DNA from: Planococcus shenhongbingii
Lineage (GTDB): Bacteria > Bacillota > Bacilli > Bacillales_A > Planococcaceae
Assembly (NCBI RefSeq): GCF_030413635.1
Contig: NZ_CP129235.1
Coordinates: 3,162,001-3,226,000, forward strand
Direction of reading: 5' to 3'
DNA: 64,000 bases
A program made the position numbers and the translations under genes. How positions within the stretch are numbered: position 1 is the stretch's first letter; each line of letters opens with the position of its first letter. The notes below the pieces were generated by a model. That model worked only from the letters and a program-made list of their open reading frames with translations. It ran no database searches and had not been told where the DNA came from. Positions 41,741-53,584 of the stretch are shown piece after piece.

Positions 41741-43039
41741 TCAGTTTGCGCTCTGTCCCAGGTCGGACTTTGCACTTGTGACCGGATCAATTGTTTCTCT
41801 GCGGATATCTGCGCCAAGCCCACGAAGCTTATTGACAATATTCGAATATCCGCGTTCGATATGATAAATTTCCCGTATTTCTGTTTCGCCTTCTGCAAGC
41901 AAACCGGCAATAACCAATGCCGCACCTGCCCGTAAATCAGAAGCCACCACAGTTGCCGATGTCAACGGAGTCGGCCCGGTAATTACCGCTGCGCGCCCTT
42001 CAACCCGTCCACTTGCATTCATGCGGCGCAATTCATCAATATGCTTGAAACGGGCCGAATAAATCGTATCCGTGATCATTGAAGAACCCGTCGCTTGCGT
42101 CATTAATACTGAAAATGGCTGCTGTAAATCCGTTGCAAATCCTGGATATACCAGTGTCTTCACATCAATTGCCTGAAGTGAGGCCGATTTTGGAATATAA
42201 ATGGATTCTTCGTTTTCTTGTACATCGACTCCCATTTCACGCAATTTTGCTGTTAAAGCTTCCATATGGAATGGAATAACGTTATCAACCAGTACGCCAT
42301 CTCCAATTGCAGCTGCCATGATCATGAATGTTCCTGCTTCTATACGGTCCGGGATGATTGTATGGTTTGTTCCGTGCAGCTCTTCAACGCCATCAATGCG
42401 GATTACGTTCGTACCCGCTCCTTTGATTTTTGCTCCCATGTTTGTGAGAAGCGTTGCCACATCGATAATTTCAGGTTCTTTTGCTGCGTTCTCAATAGTT
42501 GTCTGGCCTTTAGCAAGAACTGCCGCCAACATGATATTGATAGTCGCTCCTACACTGACAACATCCAGGTAGATTTTCGCACCGCGAAGTTCATCCGCAC
42601 GCAAATAAATGGCACCATGTTCGTTCGTCACTTTTGCTCCGAGCGCTTCAAAACCTTTGATGTGCTGGTCAATCGGGCGAGGCCCTAAAAAGCATCCGCC
42701 TGGCAGCCCGATTGCCGCATGTTTAAAACGGCCAAGCATAGCACCCATCATATAGTAAGAAGCCCGCAGTTTTTTCACATTCCCGTTTGGCAATGGCATA
42801 TCAATCATATGAGTCGGATCGATTTTCATAGTGCCATCTTCAAATGACACCTCGCCGCCGATTTCTTCTAAAATACTTTTCAGTGTCCAGACGTCAGAAA
42901 TTTCCGGTAAGCCTTCAATTTGCACAGGTGAGTTCGCTAAAATGGACGCAGGAATCAATGCCACTGCGCTGTTTTTTGCCCCATTCACTTTAATCGTGCC
43001 GGATAAGCGTTTACCGCCTTTTACTTTATATACATCCAT
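41741..43039 (-). CDS. murAB: UDP-N-acetylglucosamine 1-carboxyvinyltransferase 2
   Basis: 432 residues; a second MurA. The catalytic Cys is in [15 protein letters not shown] and the N terminus carries [10 protein letters not shown]. It catalyses the same enolpyruvyl transfer as murA at 17.6 kb; Firmicutes commonly carry both. AAAGGAG lies 12 bases before the start. Upstream there is a 108-bp tandem repeat. Confidence 0.93.
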   Translation of the reverse strand: MDVYKVKGGKRLSGTIKVNGAKNSAVALIPASILANSPVQIEGLPEISDVWTLKSILEEIGGEVSFEDGTMKIDPTHMIDMPLPNGNVKKLRASYYMMGAMLGRFKHAAIGLPGGCFLGPRPIDQHIKGFEALGAKVTNEHGAIYLRADELRGAKIYLDVVSVGATINIMLAAVLAKGQTTIENAAKEPEIIDVATLLTNMGAKIKGAGTNVIRIDGVEELHGTNHTIIPDRIEAGTFMIMAAAIGDGVLVDNVIPFHMEALTAKLREMGVDVQENEESIYIPKSASLQAIDVKTLVYPGFATDLQQPFSVLMTQATGSSMITDTIYSARFKHIDELRRMNASGRVEGRAAVITGPTPLTSATVVASDLRAGAALVIAGLLAEGETEIREIYHIERGYSNIVNKLRGLGADIRRETIDPVTSAKSDLGQSAN

Positions 43040-43062
43040 GCGATTTAATTTCTCCTTTATCC

Positions 43063-43350
43063 CACTTTAAATGACAGTACGACTTCCGCTTTCACGGAAA
43101 TCTACTGTCTTTAAAAGTCCGATTGGTTCAACTAGCTTTCAGCTTTGCTGAAAGCAGTTTCTCTGTATTCCACTTTAAACGACAGTACGACTTCCGCTAT
43201 CACGAAAATCTACTATCCTTAAAAGTCCGATTGGTTCAACTAGTGTTCAGCCAAGCTGAACACAGTTTCTCTGTATTCCACTTTAAATGACAGTACAATT
43301 TCCGCTTTCGCAAAAATCTACTGTCTTTAAAAGTCCGATTGGTTCGACTA
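43063..43350. repeat. 108-bp tandem repeat, 2.7 copies, with covarying hairpin
   Basis: Copies begin at 43063, 43171 and 43279, exactly 108 bases apart, each opening CACTTTAA. The first two carry a perfect 9-bp hairpin (GCTTTCAGC/GCTGAAAGC and GTGTTCAGC/GCTGAACAC); the third stops before it. It fills the gap between tal and murAB. Confidence 0.9.
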
Positions 43351-43375
43351 TCTAACTAAAACTAATTATCTTCAC

Positions 43376-43470
43376 TTGCCGACAAAGGCATGTCCACGGG
43401 CTAAGCGAAGCAAGAAGACAGGCGGTCTTCCTGTCTTCTTGCGGGAGCTCTGCCCAAAGCGGCCGGAGCG
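43376..43470. repeat. Dispersed 90-bp element A, copy 4
   Basis: The 5' part is diverged, the rest matches (GTCCACGGGCTAAGCG, CTGCCCAAAGCGGCC). The central stem GCAAGAAGACAG/CTGTCTTCTTGC is 12 bp and perfect. It ends 40 bases past the tal stop. Confidence 0.8.
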
Positions 43471-43509
43471 ACATGTAAAAGTTGATTTTTCATTTCAACA
43501 TATATAGTT

Positions 43510-44172
43510 TTATTTTACTTCTTCTTCAATAGAGCGTTTTTCCCAGTCTGCCAGGAATGCTTCGATTCCTTTGTCAGTCAATGGGTGCTTGAACATTTGC
43601 TGCATTACTTTGATCGGCATTGTACCGATATGCGCTCCGTTCAGTGCTGCTTCTGTTACGTGCTGTGGATGGCGGATGGAAGCTGCAATGATTTCTGTTT
43701 TGATGTCATGGATAGCAAAAATGTCAGCAATTGTCGCGATCAAGTCCATGCCATTGTGTCCGATATCATCTAAACGGCCAAGGAAAGGAGATACATAAGA
43801 TGCGCCTGCACGTGCTGCAAGAAGTGCTTGGTTCGCACTGAAAATCAATGTTACGTTGACTTTTGTGCCTTCTGCCGCAAGAACTGAACAAGCTTTCAAA
43901 CCGTCCGGCGTCATTGGCAATTTCACGGTAATGTTAGGTGCCAAAGCAGCCAATTCACGACCTTCTTTGATCATACCTTCTGCATCAAGTGCGATAACTT
44001 CCCCGCTGATTGAGCCATCAACAAGTGCTGCAATTTCTTTTAAACGGTCGTGGAAAGAAACATTTTTTTCTTTCGCCACTAGAGAAGGGTTTGTCGTTAC
44101 ACCTGAAAGAATCCCCCATGAGTGTGCTTCTTTAATCTCTTCGAAGTTTGCTGTATCGATAAAAAATTTCAT
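43510..44172 (-). CDS. tal: Transaldolase / fructose-6-phosphate aldolase family
   Basis: 220 residues, the short TalC/FSA type. [16 protein letters not shown] at the start, Schiff-base lysine in NITVKLPMT, then [14 protein letters not shown]. Bacillus YwjH of this size is a transaldolase; fructose-6-phosphate aldolase activity cannot be excluded. AGGAGG precedes the ATG. It follows fbaA. Confidence 0.92.
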   Translation of the reverse strand: MKFFIDTANFEEIKEAHSWGILSGVTTNPSLVAKEKNVSFHDRLKEIAALVDGSISGEVIALDAEGMIKEGRELAALAPNITVKLPMTPDGLKACSVLAAEGTKVNVTLIFSANQALLAARAGASYVSPFLGRLDDIGHNGMDLIATIADIFAIHDIKTEIIAASIRHPQHVTEAALNGAHIGTMPIKVMQQMFKHPLTDKGIEAFLADWEKRSIEEEVK

Positions 44173-44196
44173 CTTCTTTTCCTCCTAGTTATGTGG

Positions 44197-44233
44197 AAAA
44201 AAGAGAAGAGACCCTTCGGACGCTTCTCTCTTT
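44197..44233 (-). terminator. fbaA terminator
   Basis: AGAGAAG and CTTCTCT with partial inner pairing, followed by six T on the minus strand. Confidence 0.7.
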
Positions 44234-44251
44234 CATCCAGTATTGTTGTTA

Positions 44252-45109
44252 TTAAGCTTTTCCTGAGCTGCCGAATTCACGCATTTTCCCAATGACAGTC
44301 GCTTTGATCGCTTCACGGGCTGGCCCCATATATTTACGTGGGTCGTAAACATCCGCATCCTTATTCAATACTTCACGGACCGCTTTCGCTGAAGCAATCT
44401 GGCTTTCCGTATTGACGTTGATTTTCGCTGTTCCTAAAGAAACCGAACGCTGAATATCTTTTACCGGAATTCCTGTTCCTCCGTGCAATACAAGTGGGAC
44501 ATCACAAAGCTGAGAAATTTCTTCCATCTCTTCGAAGCCTAAGTTCGGTTCGCCTTTGTATGGTCCGTGGACAGACCCAAGAGCCGGCGCCAGGCAATCA
44601 ATGCCAGTTTCTTCAACCAATTGCTTGCATTCTTGAGGGTCTGCATAAATTACGCCATCTGCAATAATGTCGTCTTCTTGTCCACCGACAGTTCCTAATT
44701 CCGCTTCCACGGATACATTATGTTTATGTGCATATTCCACAACTTGTTTTGTGATTTCAATATTTTCTTCAAACGGGTGATGAGATGCATCAATCATGAC
44801 AGAAGTGAATCCAGCATCGATAGCTTCTTTACATTTTTCAAAGCTGGAGCCGTGGTCTAAATGAATAGCCACTGGAACTGTAATTTTGTAATCGTGCATT
44901 AAGCCCTTCACCATATGTACCACTGTAGTGAATCCGCCCATATAACGAGCTGCACCTTCAGATACCCCTAAAATAACAGGAGAATTTTCTTCTTGTGCTG
45001 CCTGTAAAATCGCTTGAGTAAACTCAAGATTATTTAAGTTAAATTGTCCGATTGCATAACCTTCTTGTTTCCCTTTTATCATCATTTCTTTCATTGAAAC
45101 TAACGGCAT
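44252..45109 (-). CDS. fbaA: Class II fructose-bisphosphate aldolase
   Basis: 285 residues from the ATG at 45109 ([10 protein letters not shown]), nine bases after AGGAGG. Zinc ligands in [16 protein letters not shown] and LVLHGGTG; substrate phosphate site KINVNTESQ. Cleaves fructose-1,6-bisphosphate in glycolysis. It lies between spo0F and tal. Confidence 0.95.
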   Translation of the reverse strand: MPLVSMKEMMIKGKQEGYAIGQFNLNNLEFTQAILQAAQEENSPVILGVSEGAARYMGGFTTVVHMVKGLMHDYKITVPVAIHLDHGSSFEKCKEAIDAGFTSVMIDASHHPFEENIEITKQVVEYAHKHNVSVEAELGTVGGQEDDIIADGVIYADPQECKQLVEETGIDCLAPALGSVHGPYKGEPNLGFEEMEEISQLCDVPLVLHGGTGIPVKDIQRSVSLGTAKINVNTESQIASAKAVREVLNKDADVYDPRKYMGPAREAIKATVIGKMREFGSSGKA

Positions 45110-45194
45110 TACAAAATTCCTCCTCAGCTGTATATTACCCAAATATCCTTTTTACTATACCAAAAACAGCATGCTTTCGCTACTTTCGTGTGTA

Positions 45195-45554
45195 TCAGTC
45201 TCTTAACAATTGCTTTACAGCATCGCGTATTTCAAATACATCAAATGGTTTTGTGAAATAACGGGCTGCTCCGCTGTCAATCGATTCTTCAATCAAATCA
45301 AGTTCGCCATATGCCGTCATCATGATTACATGTATCTCTTTCTGTAATTCCTTCAAGCTTTTCAAAATTTCAATGCCATCCATTCCCGGCATTCTCATAT
45401 CCAACAATACCAGATTCGGCTGTGTTTCCATCGCTTTTTGTATGGCTTCTTTGCCGTTTGCAGCCATTAAGGTATGGAAGCCTTCCTTTTTAAATACTTC
45501 ATTCAATAAAAGTCGGATGCCTATCTGGTCATCTACGATCAATACCGTTTTCAA
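45195..45554 (-). CDS. spo0F: Response regulator, Spo0F-like single-receiver protein
   Basis: 119 residues, one receiver domain with no output domain. Acidic pocket VLIVDDQ, phospho-acceptor Asp in LVLLDMRMPGMDG, Thr in IMMTAYGE and Lys in FTKPFD. The start is a TTG at 45554 after AAGGGA. In Bacillus Spo0F passes phosphate to Spo0B; with sporulation genes missing nearby, it may serve another relay. Position before fbaA is conserved. Confidence 0.88.
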   Translation of the reverse strand: MKTVLIVDDQIGIRLLLNEVFKKEGFHTLMAANGKEAIQKAMETQPNLVLLDMRMPGMDGIEILKSLKELQKEIHVIMMTAYGELDLIEESIDSGAARYFTKPFDVFEIRDAVKQLLRD

Positions 45555-45671
45555 GAGGAGCCATTCCCTTCTTTTTTCCAGCTTCAACGTACCTTTTCAT
45601 TCTACTAGACAATGGCGCTCTTTTCTACATCCCAGTACCTTCTGCTATAATCTGTTTATGAGGTGAAAGAA

Positions 45672-46160
45672 ATGAAAATGTTAACAACCCAATTAAGCGG
45701 CTTATTTCAGCGGCTTGCCCAGCAAGAAGAAGCGATTGAAGATACAGCTCGTGTTCTTGCCCAAGCAGCCATCGGCGAAGGAACTATCTTCATTGCCGCA
45801 TTCGGTGAAATGAAAGCAGTGGCTGCCAGTGCAGCTGAAGGAATTGAACCGCTCCAAAGCTGTGCCCGGTGGCAGCCGGACAGTGTTATTACCAGCGCCG
45901 ACCGTGTATGGATTCTTGCGAAAAACAATGAAGGCGACGAACTCGCCGGACGATTAAATGATGCCCACCTGCCATTTGCTATGCTAACGGCAGAGAATCG
46001 TAATAATGAAATGGAAGCGGATGCCTTTATTTCATTGAAAATCGACAAAGGCCTGCTGCCGGCAGAAGACGACAGCCGGACAGTGGTGCCCCATGCAATG
46101 GGCGCGTTATTTGTTTATCATGCAGTCAAAATGGCCATCGATGAAATGCTGGCTGAGTAA
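45672..46160 (+). CDS. ywjG: DUF2529 protein, YwjG-like
   Basis: 162 residues from the ATG at 45672, eight bases after GAGG; an in-frame GTG at 45663 overlaps that site. SIS-like alpha/beta pattern: IFIAAFGEMKAVAASAAEG, then SADRVWILAKNNEGDELAG. The family lies divergently beside spo0F in Bacillus. Function is unknown. Confidence 0.8.
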   Translation: MKMLTTQLSGLFQRLAQQEEAIEDTARVLAQAAIGEGTIFIAAFGEMKAVAASAAEGIEPLQSCARWQPDSVITSADRVWILAKNNEGDELAGRLNDAHLPFAMLTAENRNNEMEADAFISLKIDKGLLPAEDDSRTVVPHAMGALFVYHAVKMAIDEMLAE

Positions 46161-46260
46161 TGAAGTTCTAACAAACCGTTTGCAGAATGAAACTTTAGAC
46201 AGTCAAAATGTCGAGAAAGTTGAAAATCGTTTTAGCTTTCATCACTTAATCGATATTTCG

Positions 46261-46300
46261 CCAACCAGCTCCGCTTGCCGCAGGCGTCTCCGCTGGTTGG
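46261..46300. repeat. Short form of dispersed element B
   Basis: CCAACCAGC and GCTGGTTGG arms around TCCGCTTGCCGCAGGCGTCTCC-type body; see 9178 for the sister copy. Confidence 0.65.
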
Positions 46301-46390
46301 CTCCATATCTAGAGAGCAAGCACAAACATTAGAAAGCTTTCCAAAACAATCACAATTTTAGAGAATCTCTAGAAGTGGCAAAAGGAAGCT

Positions 46391-46567
46391 GAATGCAGCG
46401 GAAGGCGGCGAAGGGCAAAAATGTGCTCTTGTTTCTGCATCGCTCCGCTAGCTTCGAAACATGAAAGGGCGTTGCAGCGCCAAGCGCTTCGTCGCAGGAG
46501 CACACGGTCTTCGCTAGCGAGCGAGGAGGCTCAGGCCGCACCCCGCGAAAAGCGTCCGCCTGAAGCG
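46391..46567. repeat. Dispersed GC-rich element, type 2, reverse copy
   Basis: It opens GCAGCGGAAGGCGGCGA and ends AAAGCGTCCGCCTGAAGCG, the reverse complement of the ends at 37808-37922. The middle is replaced by GCATCGCTCCGCTAGCTTCG-type sequence. Confidence 0.55.
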
Positions 46568-46712
46568 AAATGGAAGAGCATAGAAGTTTCTCGACAGTCA
46601 AACCGTTTACAGAGTGAAACTGTAAAACGGTTTTGGTTTATCAAACTGACGTTTAAGTTCGCCGTGATTTAAAATTTGCAACCGCTTGATGAATCAAAGC
46701 TGAATCCAAAAT

Positions 46713-46749
46713 AAAAACCTTCCTGCAATAAAAAAGCAGGAAGGTTTTT
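46713..46749 (-). terminator. pyrG terminator
   Basis: AAAAACCTTCCTGC and GCAGGAAGGTTTTT are perfect 14-bp arms. Confidence 0.9.
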
Positions 46750-46807
46750 CAACGTGATTATTTATTTTTTATTATCCAACTGCAATTCATGGGTTTAAGA
46801 ATCTGAA

Positions 46808-48528
<1,721 letters not shown>

Positions 48529-48534
48529 AATAAA

Positions 48535-48563
48535 ATCTTATCCAGTCTAGCCGCTTAAGTCAA
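48535..48563 (-). promoter_or_regulatory. SigmaA promoter of pyrG
   Basis: TTGACT (48558-48563) and TAAGAT (48535-48540) on the minus strand with 17 bases between; GGGC starts six bases past the -10. Confidence 0.8.
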
Positions 48564-48581
48564 GGTAAAAAATTGTTCAGA

Positions 48582-49172
48582 CTACTTAAGGTCGTCTTCT
48601 AAGTCGTCCTCTTCTTCTTCATCATCGATAATGTTGCCGTCCAGGTCTTCGACCAATACATCCACGTCTACCTCATCATCGTCATCGTCATCTACATCCA
48701 CATCGAAATCAATGACTTCCGCTTCTTCGTCTTCGACTGGCGGAATGACCAATACTTCATCATCTTCATCGTCGTCTTCGTCATCCACTTCATCAAAGTC
48801 GTCAAATTCCAATTCATCTTCGAGTTCGAGATCCATGTCATCGAAGTCCTCGTCGCTGGATACTTTCGTTTTCTTCTTGCGTGCTTTAACCGTTGGTGCG
48901 GATTCTTCTTCAATTTGCTCTACTGGATACCATTCACGAAGTCCCCAGCGATTTTCACCCAATATCAAGAATCGGCCATCAATGTTCATGTCTGTGTAAA
49001 ACTGAACAAGGCGCGCTTTCATATCTTCTTTCGATAAACCGAGTAATGCTTCAATTGCTGAAACAATCTCCGAATAAGTTTTAGTTTCATGTGTTTCTTC
49101 TAAAATTGCATAGGCTAAGTCGACAAACGACTCTTCCACTAATTCATCTTGTGATAATTCACGGATATTCAA
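48582..49172 (-). CDS. rpoE: RNA polymerase delta subunit
   Basis: About 196 residues. N-terminal HARE-HTH domain (about 1-75 with FYTDMNIDGRFLILGENRWGLREWYP) and a very acidic, disordered C-terminal half of Asp/Glu runs. Delta speeds RNA polymerase recycling and tunes promoter selectivity. The start is probably the TTG at 49172 with AAGGGA ten bases upstream; an ATG at 49220 would add 16 basic residues absent in Bacillus delta. Confidence 0.9.
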   Translation of the reverse strand: MNIRELSQDELVEESFVDLAYAILEETHETKTYSEIVSAIEALLGLSKEDMKARLVQFYTDMNIDGRFLILGENRWGLREWYPVEQIEEESAPTVKARKKKTKVSSDEDFDDMDLELEDELEFDDFDEVDDEDDDEDDEVLVIPPVEDEEAEVIDFDVDVDDDDDDEVDVDVLVEDLDGNIIDDEEEEDDLEDDLK

Positions 49173-49235
49173 TCTGTGCACGTCCCTTCTTCTATCTTCA
49201 ACTTTATTCATTATATACAAAGTAGGTGCACTCCG

Positions 49236-49397
49236 CTACCGTGTTTTCTTTTTTCTGTCAGTAAGCTGTGTCCAGCCAAAATAAAACAAATAAAATGACA
49301 GGATCAAAAAAGGAATTGATGCAAGTGCTTTATTGTACAGAAATAAAGTAAATACGATGCAGAGGATGATGATTATGTAATGGAAGTATTTAGACAT
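49236..49397 (-). CDS. 53-residue membrane protein
   Basis: ATG at 49397, TAG at 49236. Two hydrophobic helices (YIIIILCIVFTLFLY and ASIPFLILSFYLFYFGW) and a basic tail (DRKKKTR). AAAGGATGA is well placed upstream. It lies between icmF and rpoE on the same strand. I do not recognise the family. Confidence 0.6.
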   Translation of the reverse strand: MSKYFHYIIIILCIVFTLFLYNKALASIPFLILSFYLFYFGWTQLTDRKKKTR

Positions 49398-49611
49398 AGA
49401 GTATCATCCTTTGCTGTGGCTACATTGAACTTTCTTCTATTATACAGAAAACTTCCGTTCAAAGCGACTCACCGGGGTTTTGATTTTCAGATTTGCCTTA
49501 CCAAAAATTTGAAATGGACCATAGATTTGGCTGAACGCAAATAAAAAGCCTTTCCACTTCTCTCTAAAGCCGTTTTCGCAAAAATATCGCTTATTATTCA
49601 CATGTCCAAAT

Positions 49612-49649
49612 AAAAAGCCGTGTGTGGAAGGCTCCACACACGGCTTTTT
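49612..49649. terminator. icmF terminator
   Basis: Perfect 17-bp arms (AAAAAGCCGTGTGTGGA and its complement) with an AGGC loop, functional in either direction. Confidence 0.92.
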
Positions 49650-49668
49650 CGTTCATTATCCATTAGAA

Positions 49669-52600
49669 TTACATATTTCTTCTATATTGCCCGCCTACTT
49701 CGTATAAAGCTGTGGTGATTTGGCCGAGGCTAGCGACTTTTACGGTTTCCATCAATTCTTCGAAGATGTTGCCGCCTGATTTCGCTACGTGTTTCAAATG
49801 AGCCAATGCTTCATCTGATGCGTTGCGTTCCTGGAAAGCGCGCAAATTGGCGATTTGTGTTTCTTTTTCTTCAGTTGTGGCACGTGCGATTTCCATCGCG
49901 TTGATATCTGCGTCACTTTGCGGATTCGGGTTCAAGTACGTGTTGACTCCAATAATCGGCAGTTCGCCTGTATGTTTCTTCATTTCATAGAACATCGATT
50001 CTTCCTGGATCTTGCCGCGCTGGTATTGGGTTTCCATTGCACCCAAAACGCCGCCGCGGTCATTGATTCGGTCAAATTCCGTCAGCACTGCGTCTTCCAC
50101 CAATTGCGTCAGCTCTTCGACAATGAATGCGCCTTGCAGCGGATTTTCGTTTTTCGATAAGCCATGCTCTTTTGTGATGATCATCTGAATAGCCATCGCG
50201 CGGCGCACTGATTCTTCAGTCGGCGTCGTGATCGCTTCATCGTAAGCGTTAGTGTGAAGCGAGTTGCAGTTATCCTGAAGCGCCATCAATGCCTGCAGAG
50301 TCGTCCGGATATCGTTAAAGTCGATTTCCTGGGCGTGCAAGCTGCGGCCAGACGTCTGGACATGATATTTCAGTTTTTGGCTGCGGTCATTGGCGCCGTA
50401 TTTATCACGCATAACCACTGCCCAGATGCGGCGTGCCACGCGGCCAATCACTGTATATTCAGGATCCAGGCCGTTCGAGAAGAAGAACGACAAGTTCGGA
50501 GCAAAGTCATCGATGTTCATGCCGCGGCTCAAATAATATTCAACATAGGTGAAGCCGTTCGACAAAGTGAACGCAAGCTGTGAAATCGGATTCGCTCCCG
50601 CTTCCGCGATATGGTAGCCCGAAATCGACACGGAGTAATAGTTGCGCACTTTGTGGTCGATAAAGTATTGCTGGATATCGCCCATCATGCGAAGCGCAAA
50701 TTCCGTCGAGAAGATGCACGTGTTTTGCCCTTGGTCTTCCTTCAAGATATCTGCCTGCACTGTTCCACGCACGACTTGGAGCGTCGACTCGCGTACTTCC
50801 GTGAACTCTTCGAGCGTTAGCGGACGGCCGAATTTTTCTTCGTTGATTTTCACTTGCTGGTCGATAGCCGTGTTCATGAACATCGCCAGGATAATCGGCG
50901 CTGGTCCGTTGATCGTCATCGATACCGACGTAGAAGGTGCACAAAGGTCAAAGCCGTCATACAGTTTCTTCATGTCATCGAGCGTACAAATCGACACACC
51001 TGATTCTCCGACTTTCCCGTAAATGTCCGGACGGTGATCCGGGTCTTCTCCGTAAAGCGTCACGGAGTCGAACGCTGTTGATAAGCGTTTCGCATCGTCG
51101 TCTTTCGACAGGTAATGGAATCGTTTATTTGTGCGTTCCGGCGTTCCTTCTCCAGCAAATTGGCGCTTTGGATCTTCCCCTTCACGTTTGAACGGGAATA
51201 CCCCAGCTGTATAAGGGAATGAACCGGGAACGTTTTCCAGGTAGACCCATTTAAGAATCTCACCGTAATCTTCAAACTTCGGCAAGACAACTTTCGGAAT
51301 TTTCAAGCCGGAAAGGCTTTCTGTCCTCAAAATCGTCCGGATTTCTTTGTCTCGTACCGTAGTGACGAATTCATCGCCTGCATAAGCTTCTTTCAGCGCT
51401 TTCCAATTTTCCAGAATGCGCTTTGATTCAGCTGACAGCTCATCGCGGACGCCATAAGCCAATGATTGAAGCGACGCTACTAAGGCATCATCCGGCGCTT
51501 TTTCTTTTACCGCTTCGATTGCTCCTTCTAATTGGAACAAACGGCGTGCAAATGCAGATTGCTCTTTCGCTTTCGCGTGGTAGCTGCGCACAGTGTCCGT
51601 AATCTCCCGTAAATAATAGCGGCGGTCATTTGGAATGATCAAATTTTCTTTTTGCGTTTTGATAAACTGATCATAACTTGTGGTCCATTCAGTATTGCAT
51701 TTTTCATTTACTGTGTGAACCAAAGCCGCAAACAGGGAATTGGTGCCTTTGTCATTAAACTGGCTGGCGATTGTGCCGAATACCGGCATCGTGTCAAGTT
51801 CTTTGTCCCATAATAAGTGGCTGCGCTGGTACTGTTTCTGAACTTGCCGAAGCGCGTCTTCCGAGCCTTTGCGTTCGAATTTATTGATGACAATCAAATC
51901 TGCGTAATCAATCATGTCGATTTTTTCAAGTTGTGTCGGTGCACCGAATTCACTTGTCATGACGTACATCGATACGTCCGCGAAATTAGCAATTTCCGCG
52001 TCTCCTTGCCCGATTCCGCTGGTTTCCACAATAATCAAATCGAACCCTGCCGCTTTTACAACATCTAAAACGTCGCCTAAAGCGCCTGAAATTTCCGTTC
52101 TTGAGCCGCGTGTCGCTAAACTTCTCATGAAAACGCGTTTATTGAAGATGGCATTCATGCGGATGCGGTCGCCCAAAAGCGCGCCGCCGGTCTTTTGCTT
52201 TGTCGGATCGATTGATAAAATGGCAATTTTTTTGTCTGGCAGCTCTGATAGGAAACGGCGGATCAGCTCGTCTGTCAGCGAACTCTTCCCGGCGCCGCCT
52301 GTCCCTGTAATTCCAAGGACTGGCGTATTTTTCGTCTGAGCACGGACTGCTTGAAGCAAGTCATCCGTATCAATTTCATGGGTATGCGCCTCTTCAGCAG
52401 CGGTAATCAGATTGGCCAAGGCCACCGGATGGTCTGCAGACACTCCTTCAAAAGACAAGTCTTCTTTTACAGTTGAAAAATCGCATTCTTTGACAATTTC
52501 CTGGATCATTCCTTCAAGCCCTAATTTCCGTCCGTCTTCAGGAGAAAAAATACTGGCGATGCCGTATTCTTCCAATTCCTGGATTTCGCGAGGCAAAATA

Positions 52601-52920
52601 ACGCCTCCACCTCCGCCGTAGATCCGGATGTGTCCCGCTCCTCTTTCCTCCAGTAAATCGTGCATGTACTTGAAGTATTCCATGTGTCCGCCTTGATATG
52701 AGGAAATACAGATGCCCTGGACATCTTCCTGAATCGCCGCATTGACAACTTCTTCCACTGAGCGGTTGTGCCCAAGATGAATCACTTCTGCTCCAGCTGC
52801 CTGCAAAATTCGGCGCATGATATTGATTGATGCATCATGGCCATCAAAAAGACTTGATGCGGTTACAAAACGGACATGATTTTTCGGCTTATACTTTGTT
52901 TCTTCTTGTAAAATCGCCAT
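49669..52920 (-). CDS. icmF: Fused isobutyryl-CoA mutase, IcmF
   Basis: 1083 residues in four parts: B12-binding domain (about 15-145, [14 protein letters not shown] with the cobalt-ligating His, then GGGGVI), a MeaI-type chaperone G domain (about 200-420, Walker [24 protein letters not shown]), linker, and the mutase TIM barrel (about 560-1083, [12 protein letters not shown] substrate region). It interconverts isobutyryl-CoA and butyryl-CoA using adenosylcobalamin. The start has GGGGG upstream. Last gene of the fatty/branched-acid oxidation cluster; the cobalamin genes at 61-64 kb could supply its cofactor. Confidence 0.95.
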   Translation of the reverse strand: MAILQEETKYKPKNHVRFVTASSLFDGHDASINIMRRILQAAGAEVIHLGHNRSVEEVVNAAIQEDVQGICISSYQGGHMEYFKYMHDLLEERGAGHIRIYGGGGGVILPREIQELEEYGIASIFSPEDGRKLGLEGMIQEIVKECDFSTVKEDLSFEGVSADHPVALANLITAAEEAHTHEIDTDDLLQAVRAQTKNTPVLGITGTGGAGKSSLTDELIRRFLSELPDKKIAILSIDPTKQKTGGALLGDRIRMNAIFNKRVFMRSLATRGSRTEISGALGDVLDVVKAAGFDLIIVETSGIGQGDAEIANFADVSMYVMTSEFGAPTQLEKIDMIDYADLIVINKFERKGSEDALRQVQKQYQRSHLLWDKELDTMPVFGTIASQFNDKGTNSLFAALVHTVNEKCNTEWTTSYDQFIKTQKENLIIPNDRRYYLREITDTVRSYHAKAKEQSAFARRLFQLEGAIEAVKEKAPDDALVASLQSLAYGVRDELSAESKRILENWKALKEAYAGDEFVTTVRDKEIRTILRTESLSGLKIPKVVLPKFEDYGEILKWVYLENVPGSFPYTAGVFPFKREGEDPKRQFAGEGTPERTNKRFHYLSKDDDAKRLSTAFDSVTLYGEDPDHRPDIYGKVGESGVSICTLDDMKKLYDGFDLCAPSTSVSMTINGPAPIILAMFMNTAIDQQVKINEEKFGRPLTLEEFTEVRESTLQVVRGTVQADILKEDQGQNTCIFSTEFALRMMGDIQQYFIDHKVRNYYSVSISGYHIAEAGANPISQLAFTLSNGFTYVEYYLSRGMNIDDFAPNLSFFFSNGLDPEYTVIGRVARRIWAVVMRDKYGANDRSQKLKYHVQTSGRSLHAQEIDFNDIRTTLQALMALQDNCNSLHTNAYDEAITTPTEESVRRAMAIQMIITKEHGLSKNENPLQGAFIVEELTQLVEDAVLTEFDRINDRGGVLGAMETQYQRGKIQEESMFYEMKKHTGELPIIGVNTYLNPNPQSDADINAMEIARATTEEKETQIANLRAFQERNASDEALAHLKHVAKSGGNIFEELMETVKVASLGQITTALYEVGGQYRRNM

Positions 52921-52926
52921 TTTATA

Positions 52927-53568
52927 TTAAGCCCCCTGTATCGTGATTTTTTCTCCTGCCATCCCCTGCAGCAGAAATTGAGTTTGAAGCTTGGTGAATT
53001 CCTGAATGGTGAAATCCCGCAATGCCCAACGCCGAAACGCCCACATCTGCCCCTGTACGAATAAATGATGGGCCGCCAGTTTGATTTCTTTCGCCGTCAG
53101 TTTGATCTCACCGCTTGCGGCGCATTCTGCAAGCAGACGCTCAAATAAAGAAACCATTTCAATCTCTTTCTTCAGTACATATTGCAGCGCGTCTTTCGGC
53201 AATGATTTCGATTCCTGGTACATGACCACAAATTCATCCTGCATATCGTCAATCAAGCCGTAATAATGTTCGAGTGCGGTCACCAGCACTTCCAGCGACC
53301 CTTTTTCAATATCAATCGCATCCAGCCTTGCATGGACTTCATCGTAGATCGAGTCACAAACCAAGTACAGAACATCTTCTTTCGTCCGGATATATTCATA
53401 TAAAGTTCCGATGCTGAAGCCCGAAGCTTTAGCGATTTCCCTTGTGGTTGTCCGGTGAAAGCCCTTTTCTTTAAAAAGCGTAACAGCACCCCGGATCATC
53501 TGCGCACGGCGCTTTTCAATCAGGCTTTCGTCTTTTACGGAGGACTGTACTTCACGCTTTTTGTTCAT
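52927..53568 (-). CDS. TetR-family regulator, FadR-like
   Basis: 213 residues from the ATG at 53568 (MNKKREVQSSVK) with GGAGGG upstream; a longer frame lies inside the acyl-CoA dehydrogenase gene and is rejected. HTH near 24-70: AVTLFKEKGFHRTTTREIAKASGFSIGTLYEYI. The C-terminal ligand domain is helical. Placement in the oxidation operon and a FadR-like box at the fadF promoter suggest it represses the cluster and is released by acyl-CoA. Confidence 0.85.
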   Translation of the reverse strand: MNKKREVQSSVKDESLIEKRRAQMIRGAVTLFKEKGFHRTTTREIAKASGFSIGTLYEYIRTKEDVLYLVCDSIYDEVHARLDAIDIEKGSLEVLVTALEHYYGLIDDMQDEFVVMYQESKSLPKDALQYVLKKEIEMVSLFERLLAECAASGEIKLTAKEIKLAAHHLFVQGQMWAFRRWALRDFTIQEFTKLQTQFLLQGMAGEKITIQGA

Positions 53569-53584
53569 GGGCGAATCCCTCCAG

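Larger units (their letters stand above)
46172..46621. repeat. 23-nt direct repeat bracketing a repeat-rich insert
   Basis: CAAACCGTTT-R-CAGA-R-TGAAACT occurs at 46172-46194 and 46599-46621 (21 of 23 identical). The 404 bases between carry element B and a type 2 element. The second copy also pairs with AAACGGTTT downstream to form a hairpin. Confidence 0.5.

Noticed and set aside
43063-43350. CRISPR array
   Set aside because: The spacing is exact and the whole 108-bp unit is repeated, with no variable spacers and no cas genes.
48631-48999. Ser-rich plus-strand frame opposite rpoE
   Set aside because: It is the antisense of Asp/Glu codons in the delta subunit and has no ribosome site.
49440-49637. 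65-residue minus-strand frame between icmF and the 53-residue gene
   Set aside because: It starts inside the icmF terminator hairpin and has no ribosome site.
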